Assembly: GCA_020284085.1 (NCBI GenBank)
Contig: JACEVL010000157.1
Span: 877,001 to 941,000, forward strand
Length of the DNA: 64,000 nucleotides
Direction of reading: 5' to 3'
Origin: Aporrectodea caliginosa
Lineage: Eukaryota > Annelida > Clitellata > Crassiclitellata > Lumbricidae
Under the pieces are notes generated by a model that was given only the letters and a program-made list of their open reading frames with translations, was not told the origin of the DNA and did no database searches. The stretch's first letter is position 1, and every line of letters begins with the position of its first letter. This document shows positions 12,401 to 22,745 of the stretch, in pieces. Position numbers and translations under genes: made by a program.

Positions 12401-15400
12401 TTGCTCACTTTATTATGACAAAGACAAAATTACAGATGAAAAAATCACACTTCTGAACACAAGGAAAGGCACACAGGCATACATAATCTAATGACTTCAA
12501 TTACAGAGCCATGCTCATGCTTAAAGCATTGATGGTTGTTTCATGTGAAACCATAGTTGTAAAAAACGTTTTTTTCGTTTTTTATTATTTTCCCCAAAAC
12601 GTCGTTTTTTCGTTTTTTATTTCTCGTCTCGTTTTTTCGTTTTTTATTTTTTGTATGTAACTTTATTTATTTATTAACTCTCTGTTACTATTTGTTTAAT
12701 TTTATTTTTGTCTGATATCCCTTACGTTGTCTTCTTCCTTTCAAGGATTCATCTTATTTACGTCACTATTTAGTGTCATCAGTTGAAATAAACAGCACTG
12801 TACAGGAAATAAAAGTTATTTGAATTTCTAAGTTATCCAAAATGTTGTCTTTGTACTCAGTAATCTCTGATTGACTGATAAACTGACGGATATTACTCCA
12901 TATCAAGTTCTTATATAAGTCAGAATTGTTAGTAGACCTACAATTTGTAATTAAGTACACTCTATACTTACAAAGTTTAGTTTCTAATTGCTTATATCAG
13001 CTTGGATTTATGTGGACTTATGTATACAATTTAAATTTGAAAAGATTTCAATTTTTTTTATTTCTCAATTTCTGTTTAAACCAAACTTAGGGAAAAGAAA
13101 ATAATTGTTGTAGGGCCTACATTACTGTTACTTGGTGTTTACTAATAAAGTTATGTTATTTGCTGATTAAAATTAAATTGTGTAATCAAGGTTTTTAATT
13201 TTAAAATGCAGTAAAAGAGGTAGAAAAGTCAAATTATTTTCTTGTCCGTTTTTTTCTCGTTTTTTTCCGTTTTTTATTTTTTTCAATAAAACGACGTTTT
13301 TTTCCGTTTTTTATTTTGATTTGACCGTTTTTAACAACTATGTGTGAAACCATATTCAAAATATTTTAGATTAGTCCAGTCAAATCAAACAGTTGACGCA
13401 AACTGGGACTCGGACTGTGGTGGGTAAGCAACTGAAACATATGAGTCCTGAACAAAAATCTATAATATTATTATACCAAAAAGCTGAGCAACTGCAAGTG
13501 TGAAGTACTTGCTCATCCCAGGGGAGGCTTGAACCCGTACTCTCCACGTTACAAGCTGAGTACTCTAGCCTGTTGGCTACCATAAACATACTGGTATATA
13601 TTATCATTTTATAAGTGCGAAAAATTAATCTTTGAAGGTGAATACTAAAAAGAGTGAGCCAGTTAATCAATATCATGTGTCATAAGATGAAGTCAATAGA
13701 TGACAAAATTCAGACCTTCTTTCTTTGAATCAACAAAAACAAGATGAGTTCCTTTGGGCTTCTCTGTTGAGTCAATCATGTGCAGGCGAGACTTTAGCTT
13801 CTCAATTTTCTGTGGGATGAACACAAGATCAAAATTAAACACAGCACAACCTGACATAAAGTGCTTCAATTTCATTTGAAAATATTATTTGTTTTACTTT
13901 TATCATTACCCTATCATTATCCAACCTGGTCATCTCATTGCTTTTCTGTGGTTGTGCTAAAAACTAGAGCTGCCATACATACAAGGTCACCTACAAGGTC
14001 CTACATGCTTTGTACTGATAATGTAAAGTTCTCTGTAATGCAGGCATAAACATACGGCATAGAGAGTATATGCATGTATTTATGTACAGCGTATCTATGA
14101 ATGCATATTATGTATATATATGCATGAATGAATGTATGGATGTCTTAGAGTATACCCACAAAAGCACAGAAGTACAAACAAGTCATTGATATTTTAAACT
14201 CATATAGAGCACCCTTTTTTCTGCTTTGGCCGTTAAACAGAGCCATAGTGTTTTTATTATTATTATTATTAGATTATGAATGTATGTACCAATACTCATT
14301 ACTCAGTAGGAGGATTTATATAGCACTCCTTCAGACCATCTACTTAGGAGCGCTCCCAACCAGACACCCGGATATGTGTGCACATATGCATGTCTGTACA
14401 TACGTATCTTCAAGACTCTTGATATATCACCTTTAAATATAGGTAACTCTCAAAGCACTGCATACGTGGTCATCTAACTCATCAGCAGATATGCACGTTA
14501 AACACAGGTTGAAACGTGTATTGGTCAGAACCATGTGAAAGACTTCAAAATATGCAATGAAAGACTCGCATCATTTACCAACCGTACGCTCGAGGCTGAG
14601 TTTGTAGCGAACGTATCGTAAATCCTGACTTTCAAACATTTTCAGCTGTTCGTCTGTGTAGACTGGTGTCGTGTCTTTACTGTGATGAACACCATCCTAA
14701 AAACATATATTTATCAATACATAATTTATATAGCAAGTATGTACGCATGCATGCACTGTACCAAATTTAGATGTGACATTCGAATTGGACTTAAGCCCTC
14801 CTTGCCACATTTGGATGGGGCACGATAGACAAATGGCTCAATATCATCAAATTCTGCCAAGGTGCTGTGGGGACCATTGGTTGATTTGAGAATGACCCTA
14901 ATACTTATTATAGCATTAATCTTAAGATGAACCTATGATACTAAAAACAGATGATGTTACATCAGTAGAAAGGATGTAAATTTTCAGCATGCAAACTGAA
15001 AAAGTTATCAAATTTGCAGAAATTTTTAAAATAAATATAATCCTGTATACGTCAGAAGAAAAAGTAAATAGCAGCACACCTCCATCTTGGAATTGACCAT
15101 GCCAAAATAGAATTCATCTTTATTTCTATTCTGAGCCTTTATTCGAAGAGATTTCAAGGCATTTGATTTCTTTTGGTGATCACTAAAAAATGAAGAAAAA
15201 GAACAGAAATAACTCTACCGTTGTTAAGTACAATGACTACTGCATGAAATCAAATTTAAACTGCAATAGCAAATCCACTGCTTGAAGTAGCACCTTTTAA
15301 ATCTGTTACATTAAATGTTACATTCATGTGCATGTTGACTTTGTAATCTGTTCCAGTTATGATGAGTTAGATGGTATAATTTTTAAATGTATGTAATCAT

Positions 15401-18400
15401 TGTATAAATGTCATGCATGTGTGCTTGATAGATGCAATAAAGGCTACTTACTTACTTATTACAATTTAGTGTAATATTTTCTTTGCAGCACGCTGGTCTA
15501 TGCATGTAATCCAACAGCGTGGGCTCAAAGCCAGCTTAGCTAACTCCACGTAACAATTCTGCACAACTGCCTGGAATCAGCTTTAATTAACTTTTAGCAC
15601 TTTTTTTAAGCTCAGTCACTACTCGTACTCTAGTAGTACTAGTCCCAAGCCTGTACAAAGGTGACGCTAATCATCTATAATATGAAAGTGTCGTTAAACA
15701 GCAACTAACCAAAGAAACAACTTTAAATAACTGATCCAGCATAGATAAGAAGGATAATAGACTTTCAAAGTTATATTCCTTATTTGTCTGCTGTCCAGTA
15801 CATCCACCAGATCTTGTGAGCGGGCGCCGATTGGATAGAACGTTCGGCCTGTAACATGGAGAGTATGGGTTCGAGTCTCAACTGAAGCAGTAACTGTGTA
15901 GTGACATTGAACAAGTGCTTCACTCACAGTTGGTCAGAGCCATCAATGTTCTGTTGTATGCTGTCCAATTTGGGAATCTATGCAGGATCATTGAAAATGC
16001 TCCTAGTGACAAGACACATTCACGATGGCTAGCAACCTCTTAGGTGGTTTATTCATTTACCCAGAACTTTGAAGATTTCACAGTATTGGCCGCCAATTAA
16101 ACGTACCAAAAATCCCATAGGGAATAATTAAAATTTCATGCAAGCATTAAGCAATTAAGCAATAGCACAGCGGGTGTAATTATAATTTCTGGTTTACGGA
16201 TTATGCTGGCGTGAGCAGATTCAGAGCTTTTATGTCCATTCATGCACTTACTCTGCACGAAGTTTGTAATCCTTCTTCTTTTCTAGCAGACCTAGGTGTT
16301 CTCGAGCTTTAGGCTGAAAGTCAACAAAGTTAGACCATATTTATATAAAATAGCAAATTTAAGTTATTCAGTACAAAATATAGCTTTGATCTAATACAAG
16401 AGAGTATAAAAAAGGAGAAGTAGCCTGAGCGGCAACCAGTGGTATGAAATGTTAGCAACATCATAATTCTTAGCCTCGGCTTATGACGGCGGGTGACCAG
16501 CCCTCACCCTCGCCATCTCATCTTTCCACCCAAAGCGCACGGTCAGTGAACTCATTATTGCTAAGTTGGCTATTTAGCACGGACGTGAATCAGAAATCTC
16601 AATACATGTCAGCCCTGGCGGGGATAGAACCCCAGAACTCTTGGTTGACAGTCCAGCATGCTAACCACTAGACTATCGCGCAACCCCACAAGATACAAGA
16701 ACAAGACAAATACAAGAAAAGTACAAGTGAAGGAGTCATAAAAGATAAAGTCCTCTTCTTATTTAGTTCTGTGGCCACGAGTCGGCAAGCTTATAGAATC
16801 GGGGGCTGAAGGATATCGTGCGTAAGTTTACTGCCAGTGTCGGTTAGGCAGTGTTGTAAAGTAACGAAGTAAAAGTAACGCGTTACTGTACTTAAGTAAA
16901 AGTTTCAGTACTTTTACTTGTAACGAAGTAGTACAAAATGAAAATACTTTTACTTGTAACGAAGTAACATTTAAGCCATTTTTCGGTACTTTTACTTCGT
17001 TACAATTTTCTTAATATTCGTTACCTCGTTCGTTACTAAGAATTGCACTATAACATTATTTTAACAAAGGGCGAGGCTCAAGGCGCTAATTATCGCAGCG
17101 CGAGCGCGATTGGAAATCTAATCATAGACTGTGGTAATTTCTAAGTGTGATCAAAACACGTTACTTGTGGCGGTAATTCCTGCGTAGCTTGGAAAATAAG
17201 TGCGAAATTTTCTTAAATATGAGACGAAAAAGTGGACATTTTATTCCTAGGCTAAACTCTTTCAATTCGTAATGAGTATTTGTCAATGACTGCAGATGTT
17301 AACTGCAGATGAAGATGACGATGATGCAGCATTCTTTACGAGAAAGAATAAAATTTCTGCTCATAAGGATGTAGGCCTACTCGAACAATACATGCATAGC
17401 CTACATAAAATTATGACACCTACAGCATTCTAGCCTGACCTAGTTTGAAGAAACTATAGTTAATAGATTGAGTTATCCAAGTTCGTGCACGTGCAGCTGT
17501 TAGACGTCTTTTCTTTAACTGTGCCAGTTTAACAATAATAAAAATAAACGCTCTGGATTGAATGCATATTGAAAAATTAGTCTTCTTGGAAGTAAAATTT
17601 GGGCAAAAAATTAGGCCTAAGACTCAGTACTTTTACTTTTTACTTTAAAAGTATTATTTGGAAGAATACTTTTTACTTTTACTTAAAGTAACTTTTTGAC
17701 GAGTACTTTTTACTTTTACTTAAGTACGTAAAGTCCTATTTACTTTTACTTAAGTACATTTGTCGGATACTTTTAACAACACTGCGGTTAGGTGTCAGGT
17801 TAGGTGTCGTGAGTGTCGGTTATGGTCAGGTCAGGCGTCGTGAGTGTCGGTTAGGGTCAGGGTGAGGGTTAGTGCTGTCATATCATTAGAAAACCTGGTA
17901 CCTCACGGGGGTGCGGGCCAGATCCCCGAAACCCGAATCCCCGACAGGAATTTTGGCCGGACCCCTGAAATTGATTTTCTAAGTCCGACCGAATGAACAT
18001 CATTAACAAATACATATTTAAATAGGCAGTATATCGTATACATCAAGGCCACGCTAGGTCTATGTACTATTTGCAATTTAACACTGAATAGCTCGACTAT
18101 TTTCTAGAAAACTGTTTTCGGGAAATCGGGCTTTTGTCTGCTTTCAGCGTTTTCGGGGATTCGGGTTTCGGGGATTCGGGCTGACCCGGGCACGGGTAAA
18201 ATGCTGATTTGCTGATTGCTGATTTGCTGATTGGCTAGGGGTAAAATGCTGATTACAAAAATGCTGATTGGTCATGCTGATTGGTGGGTAAAATGCTGAT
18301 TAGAAAATGCTGATTGTAACAACAGAATGTAATTATTGGTCTTTATTATTATTAATCAATTACATGTATTATTACTACATTTATTATTATTATTATTATG

Positions 18401-20624
18401 ACGACAGAAATTGGATGATCCTTCAGAAAATAAGATGTTTTGGTGAAGCACATGCTCCATGACTTAGAACCGTCATAGATCTGGAAATACATTCTGTCAC
18501 ATAGACCACTGCCACATTTTCTTTCCTAAAGTTGCTGATCCACATAAACCCCAATGATATCCATCTACTTTCTAAAAATCTTCTGACCACGAATAATGAA
18601 GAATTGATCCTCCTGTCGGTCGATTAACAATTGCATTTACCGACCGACTATTAAAACACTTGTAGACATCACTCATGACTGTAATTCTTCCTATCCAATG
18701 TATGTGAACTCTCCAAAATTCAAAATTTATAATAAGCTACACACCTATTTTGGGGTATTTATAGTCTTTTAAAAGTTTGCATTGGTTGAATAAAATACCC
18801 CATTGAAGACAACAAAGTGTACTGTCTTGTTTGATCACTACTTGCCAGCTGAACTTTAATCTCTTAATTAACAGCTTCATATTTGTTAATTAGAACAATA
18901 TTGAAAACAACAAAGTGTATATGTCTTCTTTGATCACTGCATGCTTGCTGGGACTTCAATCTCTTAACACTTTGACCGCGGGCCCAATTATAGGCCAGGC
19001 GCGGCTAATATAGGCCAAAAGCCTAAAAATTTATAAACATTTTACGTAATGATTTTTGACATCCTTCTGTTTAAAGTATCAAAATAACTGTTCGTTTTGC
19101 ATGTTTTCCTTACTGTCACACTGCGGAGCTATAGAAATTATGTTCATTGTGAACCAGTTTGAAACATTTTAGGCCTACAACGCACAGTAGGCCTACAGGC
19201 TCTAAAGGGCAAGTTTCACAAAAACAACGCGTTTCCTTGCGCCTTTCCTGCTTGTTGCAAACATCACATCTATTGCAAGGTCCTGCTTTGGTAGCAGTTG
19301 CTGGGATAACATCCAGGTAATGCTGTCCACCGAGTCTGGATAGGCCCGAAGCCTTGTGTTGCTTGAAGGCCACCGATGGGGCGGCTGTCTCTGGCCGATC
19401 TTGGCTTCCGAGCAGAGACCGAATAATAGGCTATTTTGTTCCAAACCTCGTGTACACTATCAACAAAAGAATCATCGTCTAATTCGCACGACATCTTCAC
19501 AGGCTGCTGTATACAGAACCTTTTCTTTTTCAAATAATTCATATAAATTTATTATGTTTACCGCATAAAGCCTACACAGACGCTTCATATCATATCTTCC
19601 ATTTTTTAGTCACTAAACATTGCAAAAAATAATCTTATATGCATTCAGTAGATAGCAGCACATGTCCATTATTATTTATACGCGGCAGGAAATATTACTG
19701 GGACGCTGAACAACCTCTGAGCGGCCGATACCTAAGGGACGTGTATACACGTCCCTAGCGTCTGAACAATCCCAATTTGGGACGTGTTAACACGCCCCTA
19801 GCGGCCAACGTGTTAATTAACAGCTTCACATTTGTTAATAGAACGCACTGGTTACGGAACCGTCCGGACGGTGCCGTTATTTCTTTTCTACGGAACCGTC
19901 CGCAAATAATCTATGGGCGATTGCACATATCTATGGCGTGTACATCCGGTTGAAATAAATATTGGCAAAAGCCTGTCACGTGAACTTGTTGTCTTCCCGT
20001 CGAATTTTTATATGGCGGACAACTTGAGGGTCGATTAGGGCCAGGTTAGTATTCGTGTGGTCGTTTAGTGTCAAATTAGGCGTCGTGAGGGTCGGTTAGG
20101 GTCAGGGTTAGGGTTAGTTTCGTTAATCCCTTAACTACTGCGCTATTGATGGTTCGGCCTTCACGCCAATCGCCAATCGGCCTTCACGTGCAATCGCCCA
20201 TAGATTATTTGCGGACGGTACCGTAGAAAAGAAATTACGGCACCGTCCGGACGGTTCCGTAGCCAGTGCCTTAATTAAAACAATATTGAAAACAACAAAG
20301 TGTATTGACTTGTGATCAGTACTTGCCTGGATTTCAATCAGCATTTTACCCTTTGATATGCTGATTTGGCTGGTAGGTAAAATGCTGACCAGTCAGCATT
20401 TTCTAATCAGCATTTCACCCCTAGCCAATCAGCAAATCAGCAATCAGCAAATCAGCATTTTACTCGTGCCCCCGGCGTTCTATTCGCGCACCATCCCCAC
20501 AGATACTTTATAATCCTTCAGCCCACGATACTATAAGTTTGCCCACGAGTCTAATGCATTTTACCTGACTCCGTTCTTTGTAAGTCCTCTGTACAGATTT
20601 TGATATTTTTCTAAACGAAGACAT
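9422..20624 (-). CDS. utp11: UTP11-like small-subunit processome protein (8 exons)
   Basis: UTP11 is a nucleolar component of the U3 snoRNP/small-subunit processome needed for 18S rRNA maturation. Coding exons in transcript order are 20565-20624, 16252-16313, 15080-15182, 14583-14696, 13716-13809, 11545-11675, 10744-10854 and 9422-9508. All phases join, giving 762 nt and 253 aa, about the length of the human protein. Diagnostic segments are MSSFRKISKSVQRTYKERSQ (start), REHLGLLEKKKDYKLRA, NKDEFYFGMVNSKM, DGVHHSK, KKEVEDFDAEKYF, and a basic tail ending AVYRWVSERKR-stop. The start Met follows in-frame upstream sequence but aligns with the family N-terminus. The donor of exon 4 (ACG|GTTGGT) is weak, and phase and alignment support it. 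All exons look intact. Intron 1 (4.2 kb) contains a nested stack of transposons. Confidence 0.95.
10128..10435. repeat. 20/21-bp tandem repeat with higher-order 82-bp unit
   Basis: About 15 copies of GCTGAAACAGATGAGTTTTA-like monomers lie in a utp11 intron. Four monomers (AAGCTGAAACAGATAAGTTT, AGCCTGAAACAGATGAATTTT, then two ATGAGTTT versions) form an 82-bp block that repeats in the same order at least 2.5 times, a small higher-order array. Confidence 0.9.
11191..11432 (+). repeat. Interspersed repeat, copy 1 (also at 32210-32453)
   Basis: Runs from TTTCAGCTCCCCCAAAAAAGG through CGAATCGGGGAATC, GTAGAGGTAACTGC and GGATACTAGATGGATATAGT. A second copy lies in reverse orientation at 32210-32453 inside a prdm9 intron. 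There is no coding capacity. Terminal repeats are not evident, so the class is unknown. Confidence 0.75.
11880..12090 (+). mobile_element. LINE 3' end with (TTATGG)n tail
   Basis: The segment ends GGAATAAAATTTATGGTTATGGTTATGGTTAAA: a polyadenylation-like hexamer followed by a short tandem tail typical of CR1/Jockey-group LINEs. The upstream CCCTGGTCCCTTAAGGGTTT reads like a terminal ORF remnant. It is severely 5'-truncated and lies inside a utp11 intron. Confidence 0.5.
12552..13342. mobile_element. hAT-like MITE, 8-bp target duplication TGTGAAAC
   Basis: Perfect 8-bp direct repeats TGTGAAAC (12544-12551 and 13343-13350) flank an element starting CATAGTTGT-AAAAACG and ending CGTTTTTAACAACTATG. 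Subterminal regions are rich in CGTTTTTT and its complement. The interior is AT-rich and non-coding (791 bp). An 8-bp duplication plus short terminal repeats defines hAT-type integration. Confidence 0.88.
13490..13581 (-). repeat. tRNA-derived SINE, family B
   Basis: On the minus strand it reads GGCTAGAGTACTCAGCTTGTAACGTGGAGAGTACGGGTTCAAGCCTCC. This resembles a tRNA-like head with a degenerate A box and a GGGTTCAAGCC B box, followed by the family tail (GATGAGCAAGTACTTCACA). Related copies are at 15805, 31285, 36475 and 46725. The fold is too poor for a functional tRNA. Confidence 0.6.
15805..15955 (+). repeat. tRNA-derived SINE, family B
   Basis: Contains GGATAGAACGTTCGGCCTGTAACATGGAGAGTATGGGTTCGAGTC (pol III B box GGTTCGAGTC), then the family body with ACAAGTGCTTCACTCACAGTTGG. 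It lies in a utp11 intron. The tRNA similarity is to the SINE head only. Confidence 0.65.
16426..16688 (-). repeat. tRNA-derived SINE, family A
   Basis: The minus-strand head GCGCGATAGTCTAGTGGTTAGCATGCTGGACTGTCAACC...GGGGTTCTATCCCCGCC has A- and B-box-like sequences. The body contains AGATGAGATGGCGAGGG and GAGGCTAAGAA. The same family is at 47984-48225 (plus), 53855-53985 (3' part) and 62475-62572 (head). Confidence 0.7.
16849..17784. mobile_element. hAT-like MITE, 8-bp target duplication CGGTTAGG
   Basis: The element starts CAGTGTTGTAAAGTAACG and ends AACAACACTG, flanked by perfect CGGTTAGG copies at 16841-16848 and 17785-17792. Subterminal DNA is dense in TACTTTTACTT and its complement. 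The 936-bp interior has no transposase. CAGTGTTG is a common hAT terminus. Confidence 0.9.
17907..18186. repeat. Foldback pair of CCCGAATCCCCGA repeats
   Basis: ATCCCCGAAACCCGAATCCCC at the left is mirrored by GGGGATTCGGGTTTCGGGGATTCGGG at the right, separated by about 200 bp of AT-rich DNA. It directly abuts the left end of the larger inverted-repeat element at 18188. It may be a separate foldback element or part of that one. Confidence 0.6.
18968..19812. mobile_element. piggyBac-like element (deleted) with TTAA target duplication
   Basis: TTAA at 18964-18967 and 19813-19816 bounds an element starting CACTTTGACCGCGGGCCC and ending GGGGCGTG/CGGCCAACGTG in inverted orientation. GGGACGTGT-ACACG palindromes lie near the right end. 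Minus-strand sequence at 19130-19350 encodes the C-terminal Cys-rich domain of piggyBac transposases (CNRCDVCNKQERRKETR, CETCP, then LC and CFK). Most of the catalytic domain is missing. The site it entered is recognisable because the host repeat has a second copy without it. Confidence 0.9.
19116..19542 (-). pseudogene. piggyBac transposase remnant with C-terminal zinc-binding domain
   Basis: Overlapping minus-strand frames carry an N-terminal piece with acidic residues (SCELDDDSFVDSVHEVW) and a C-terminal piece HYLDVIPATATKAGPCNRCD...RRKETRCFCETCP. These join only across frameshifts, so the gene is dead. The C-terminal domain fits the family pattern C-x2-C...C-x2-C-P-x3-P-x-L-C-x3-C-F except for two extra in-frame dipeptides, each encoded by GGCCTA. 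Confidence 0.75.
19845..20269. mobile_element. Long-TIR element nested in the outer element
   Basis: Terminal inverted repeats of about 82 bp begin GCACTGGTTACGGAACCGTCC (left) and GCACTGGCTACGGAACCGTCC (right, complement), continuing through CGCAAATAATCTATGGGCGA. The centre has degenerate GGTTAGGGTCAGGG sequence. The flanks (TTAATAGAAC and CTTAATTAAAAC) are similar but do not give a clean target duplication. Long repeats suggest a Mutator-like or other MITE, without proof. Confidence 0.75.
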
Positions 20625-22745
20625 TTTATGCTTAGTATTATTTAATATTATAACTTTAAAATATAAAAACACGCCGTGCTTTATAAGAATGGCGATGCTT
20701 TCGTCCGCTTCCGGTAATGTTTCGCTCAAATATTCTAGCGCTTTTATTATTCGCAGACTTTAAAGGTAGCTCTGGGGCAAGAATCCATGAAGGTAAATAT
20801 AAATATACACATTTTTATATAAGAATTGCATAGAAGAGCCCTAGACCCCGCTCATCAATGAATTGATCAGATGATTATCCTTGGCCCGTAAAACATTTAT
20901 TATTAGGATGCTTTACTATTGACCAAAACTCTGCACAGTTTGAAAAACAATAGAAATTCAAATGTAACATTTGAGATTATAGGCCATTGTAGAATGTAAA
21001 CAAAAATGCGGTTAGCAATTGGTGCAATAAAGGATATACTTACTTACTTACTTCGTTGTTTCTTTGGATAGGCGCCACGCAATTATTAAGGTCCCCGTGT
21101 ACGGAACGTAACAACCTTAGATTTAGATAGGGCAACCACTGGTGTGAAGTTTAGCGACTTCATTCTTCTGTGGTTTTGGCATTTTAATTTCTATAGGCCT
21201 AACCGTCATCATACTACATAGCCAAAGACATAAGTGACCAGTCGATTCAAGAGAAATCGAAAGCAAATATCATACTTTGGAAAAGTCTCAACTCTCAAGG
21301 CCTACCGGATTTCGTTCGACTATGTTAGCCTAAATGTTAGTTTGATGGCGCCGAGTCCTCATGATAGGATCCTGAGACAGGAATCGGGCAGACCGCGCAA
21401 TTGAATAATTCATAGTATATGATTTTCTGATTAATCGAAAATTAAATGCCACAGGTCGCTCGATTTCAAAGAGAGCAGTGAGCAGGAGAGACCCGTTAAC
21501 AGAAGAGCAGTGAGCATAAGAGATCAGTAATAAAATATTTCTCTACCGTCTAGGACAGGCAAACGGCTAGTGTTTCTAGAAGCATTCGAGGGATAAAAAT
21601 TTCATCGAGTCTTTTTGTGGGGTACCTATTTGTTTTGGTATTTTAAGCCAAAATTTGGAGTTTAACGATAAGAATAATCTATTCGTTTTGGTATTTGGTG
21701 TTTTGAGAACTGGAAAACGTCACGGAATAACCTCTCTTCCATAACGATATATTATCCACTTCCGACATAAACATCGGGGCTATTATTTTGTTTTCAATAT
21801 CAGATTAAAATTCAGGATTTCTTTGTTAATTGCTGTAATTAAATTGACTTCGTAATCTTATCTGTCGTTTATTCAGTGATTAAATTCCAACAACAACGCA
21901 GAATAAAACAGTAACGCTTTGTGCAATAGTACAAAAGCCTCCACTTAACTAAGATTGTTCACTTTCTTCTGAAGGCAGTTGCTACTAAACCAAGGTCCAT
22001 TTAAACGTTATATGAAATAGTTTAAAACAGAATGTCACTTAAATAACACGAAACGAACACGCATCAGTTTTTCGTCAACCCAACTTTTCCAATACAGCCA
22101 AGATAATATCCTTTAATTTTGCTTGGCAGCTTGAGATGCTAACAGTTTTTTGCTTTGAACTTTAAAACAGGTTTAATTTTTTTAAATACAAACTTCTGCA
22201 ATGGGCCTTAACATGTCATATCATTCGTGCACAAATATGCCATGACCGGGCCATGTATGAAAAACATTTATACACAGAGGCAGCCTTTTGATGCAAATAA
22301 CACAACAATTAAACAATTGGATAAACTTTCTGCAAGGGCTACATGCTTATCAGTCATTTGCGCATTTCATACAAGGATTAAAACTCTGGACATAAGGGTA
22401 AAAAGTTCCAGAAACATCGGTTGTCGATACATCGCTTTTATCAATTCATAAATTATTATTCAATGTCAGTAAAGGTTTCCAAATTCATTTTCTCAGCATA
22501 TCTTAATGTCAAAGTTCAATTTCAGTTTGTAACAAATTTCTAAAGATATAACAATTTAGAGAATCATCGCAAAATAAGGCACATTTCATTTTATTACCAG
22601 TAACTTAGCATCATTTAAATTTGAACAGTGACTCATGAAGCAATTGATTATATGTGTTATAAATTCCTAGATGTTAAAAGCATCACTTACGTATACATGT
22701 CTTTGTAAATAATTTGCATTTCATCAAAAATTACATAAACATTCA
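20625..22745. other. utp11 upstream / prdm9 downstream intergenic
   Basis: About 2.1 kb separates the utp11 start codon from the prdm9 stop codon; both genes are on the minus strand. A (CTTA)n-tailed repeat end lies at about 20985-21060. Minus-strand AATAAA at 22590-22595 could serve prdm9. TAGGCCTA occurs at 21194. No other gene is recognised. Confidence 0.5.

Larger units (their letters stand above)
18188..20473. mobile_element. Outer inverted-repeat element interrupted by two other transposons
   Basis: The left end GGCACGGGTAAAATGCTGAT... and the reverse complement of the right end GGCACGAGTAAAATGCTGAT... are nearly identical for about 67 bp, including the internal AATGCTGATT repeats and the block TTGGCTAGGGGT. 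The interior holds a direct repeat (ACAACAAAGTGTAT...TTGATCACT...CTTCAATCTCTTAA). The second copy is split by the piggyBac element at 18968-19812 and the element at 19845-20269. No coding sequence belongs to the outer element. The superfamily and target duplication are not resolved. Confidence 0.75.

Noticed and set aside
20040..20115. Interstitial telomere (TTAGGG-like phrases)
   Set aside because: GGTTAGGGTCAGGGTTAGGG is degenerate, short and inside a TIR element.
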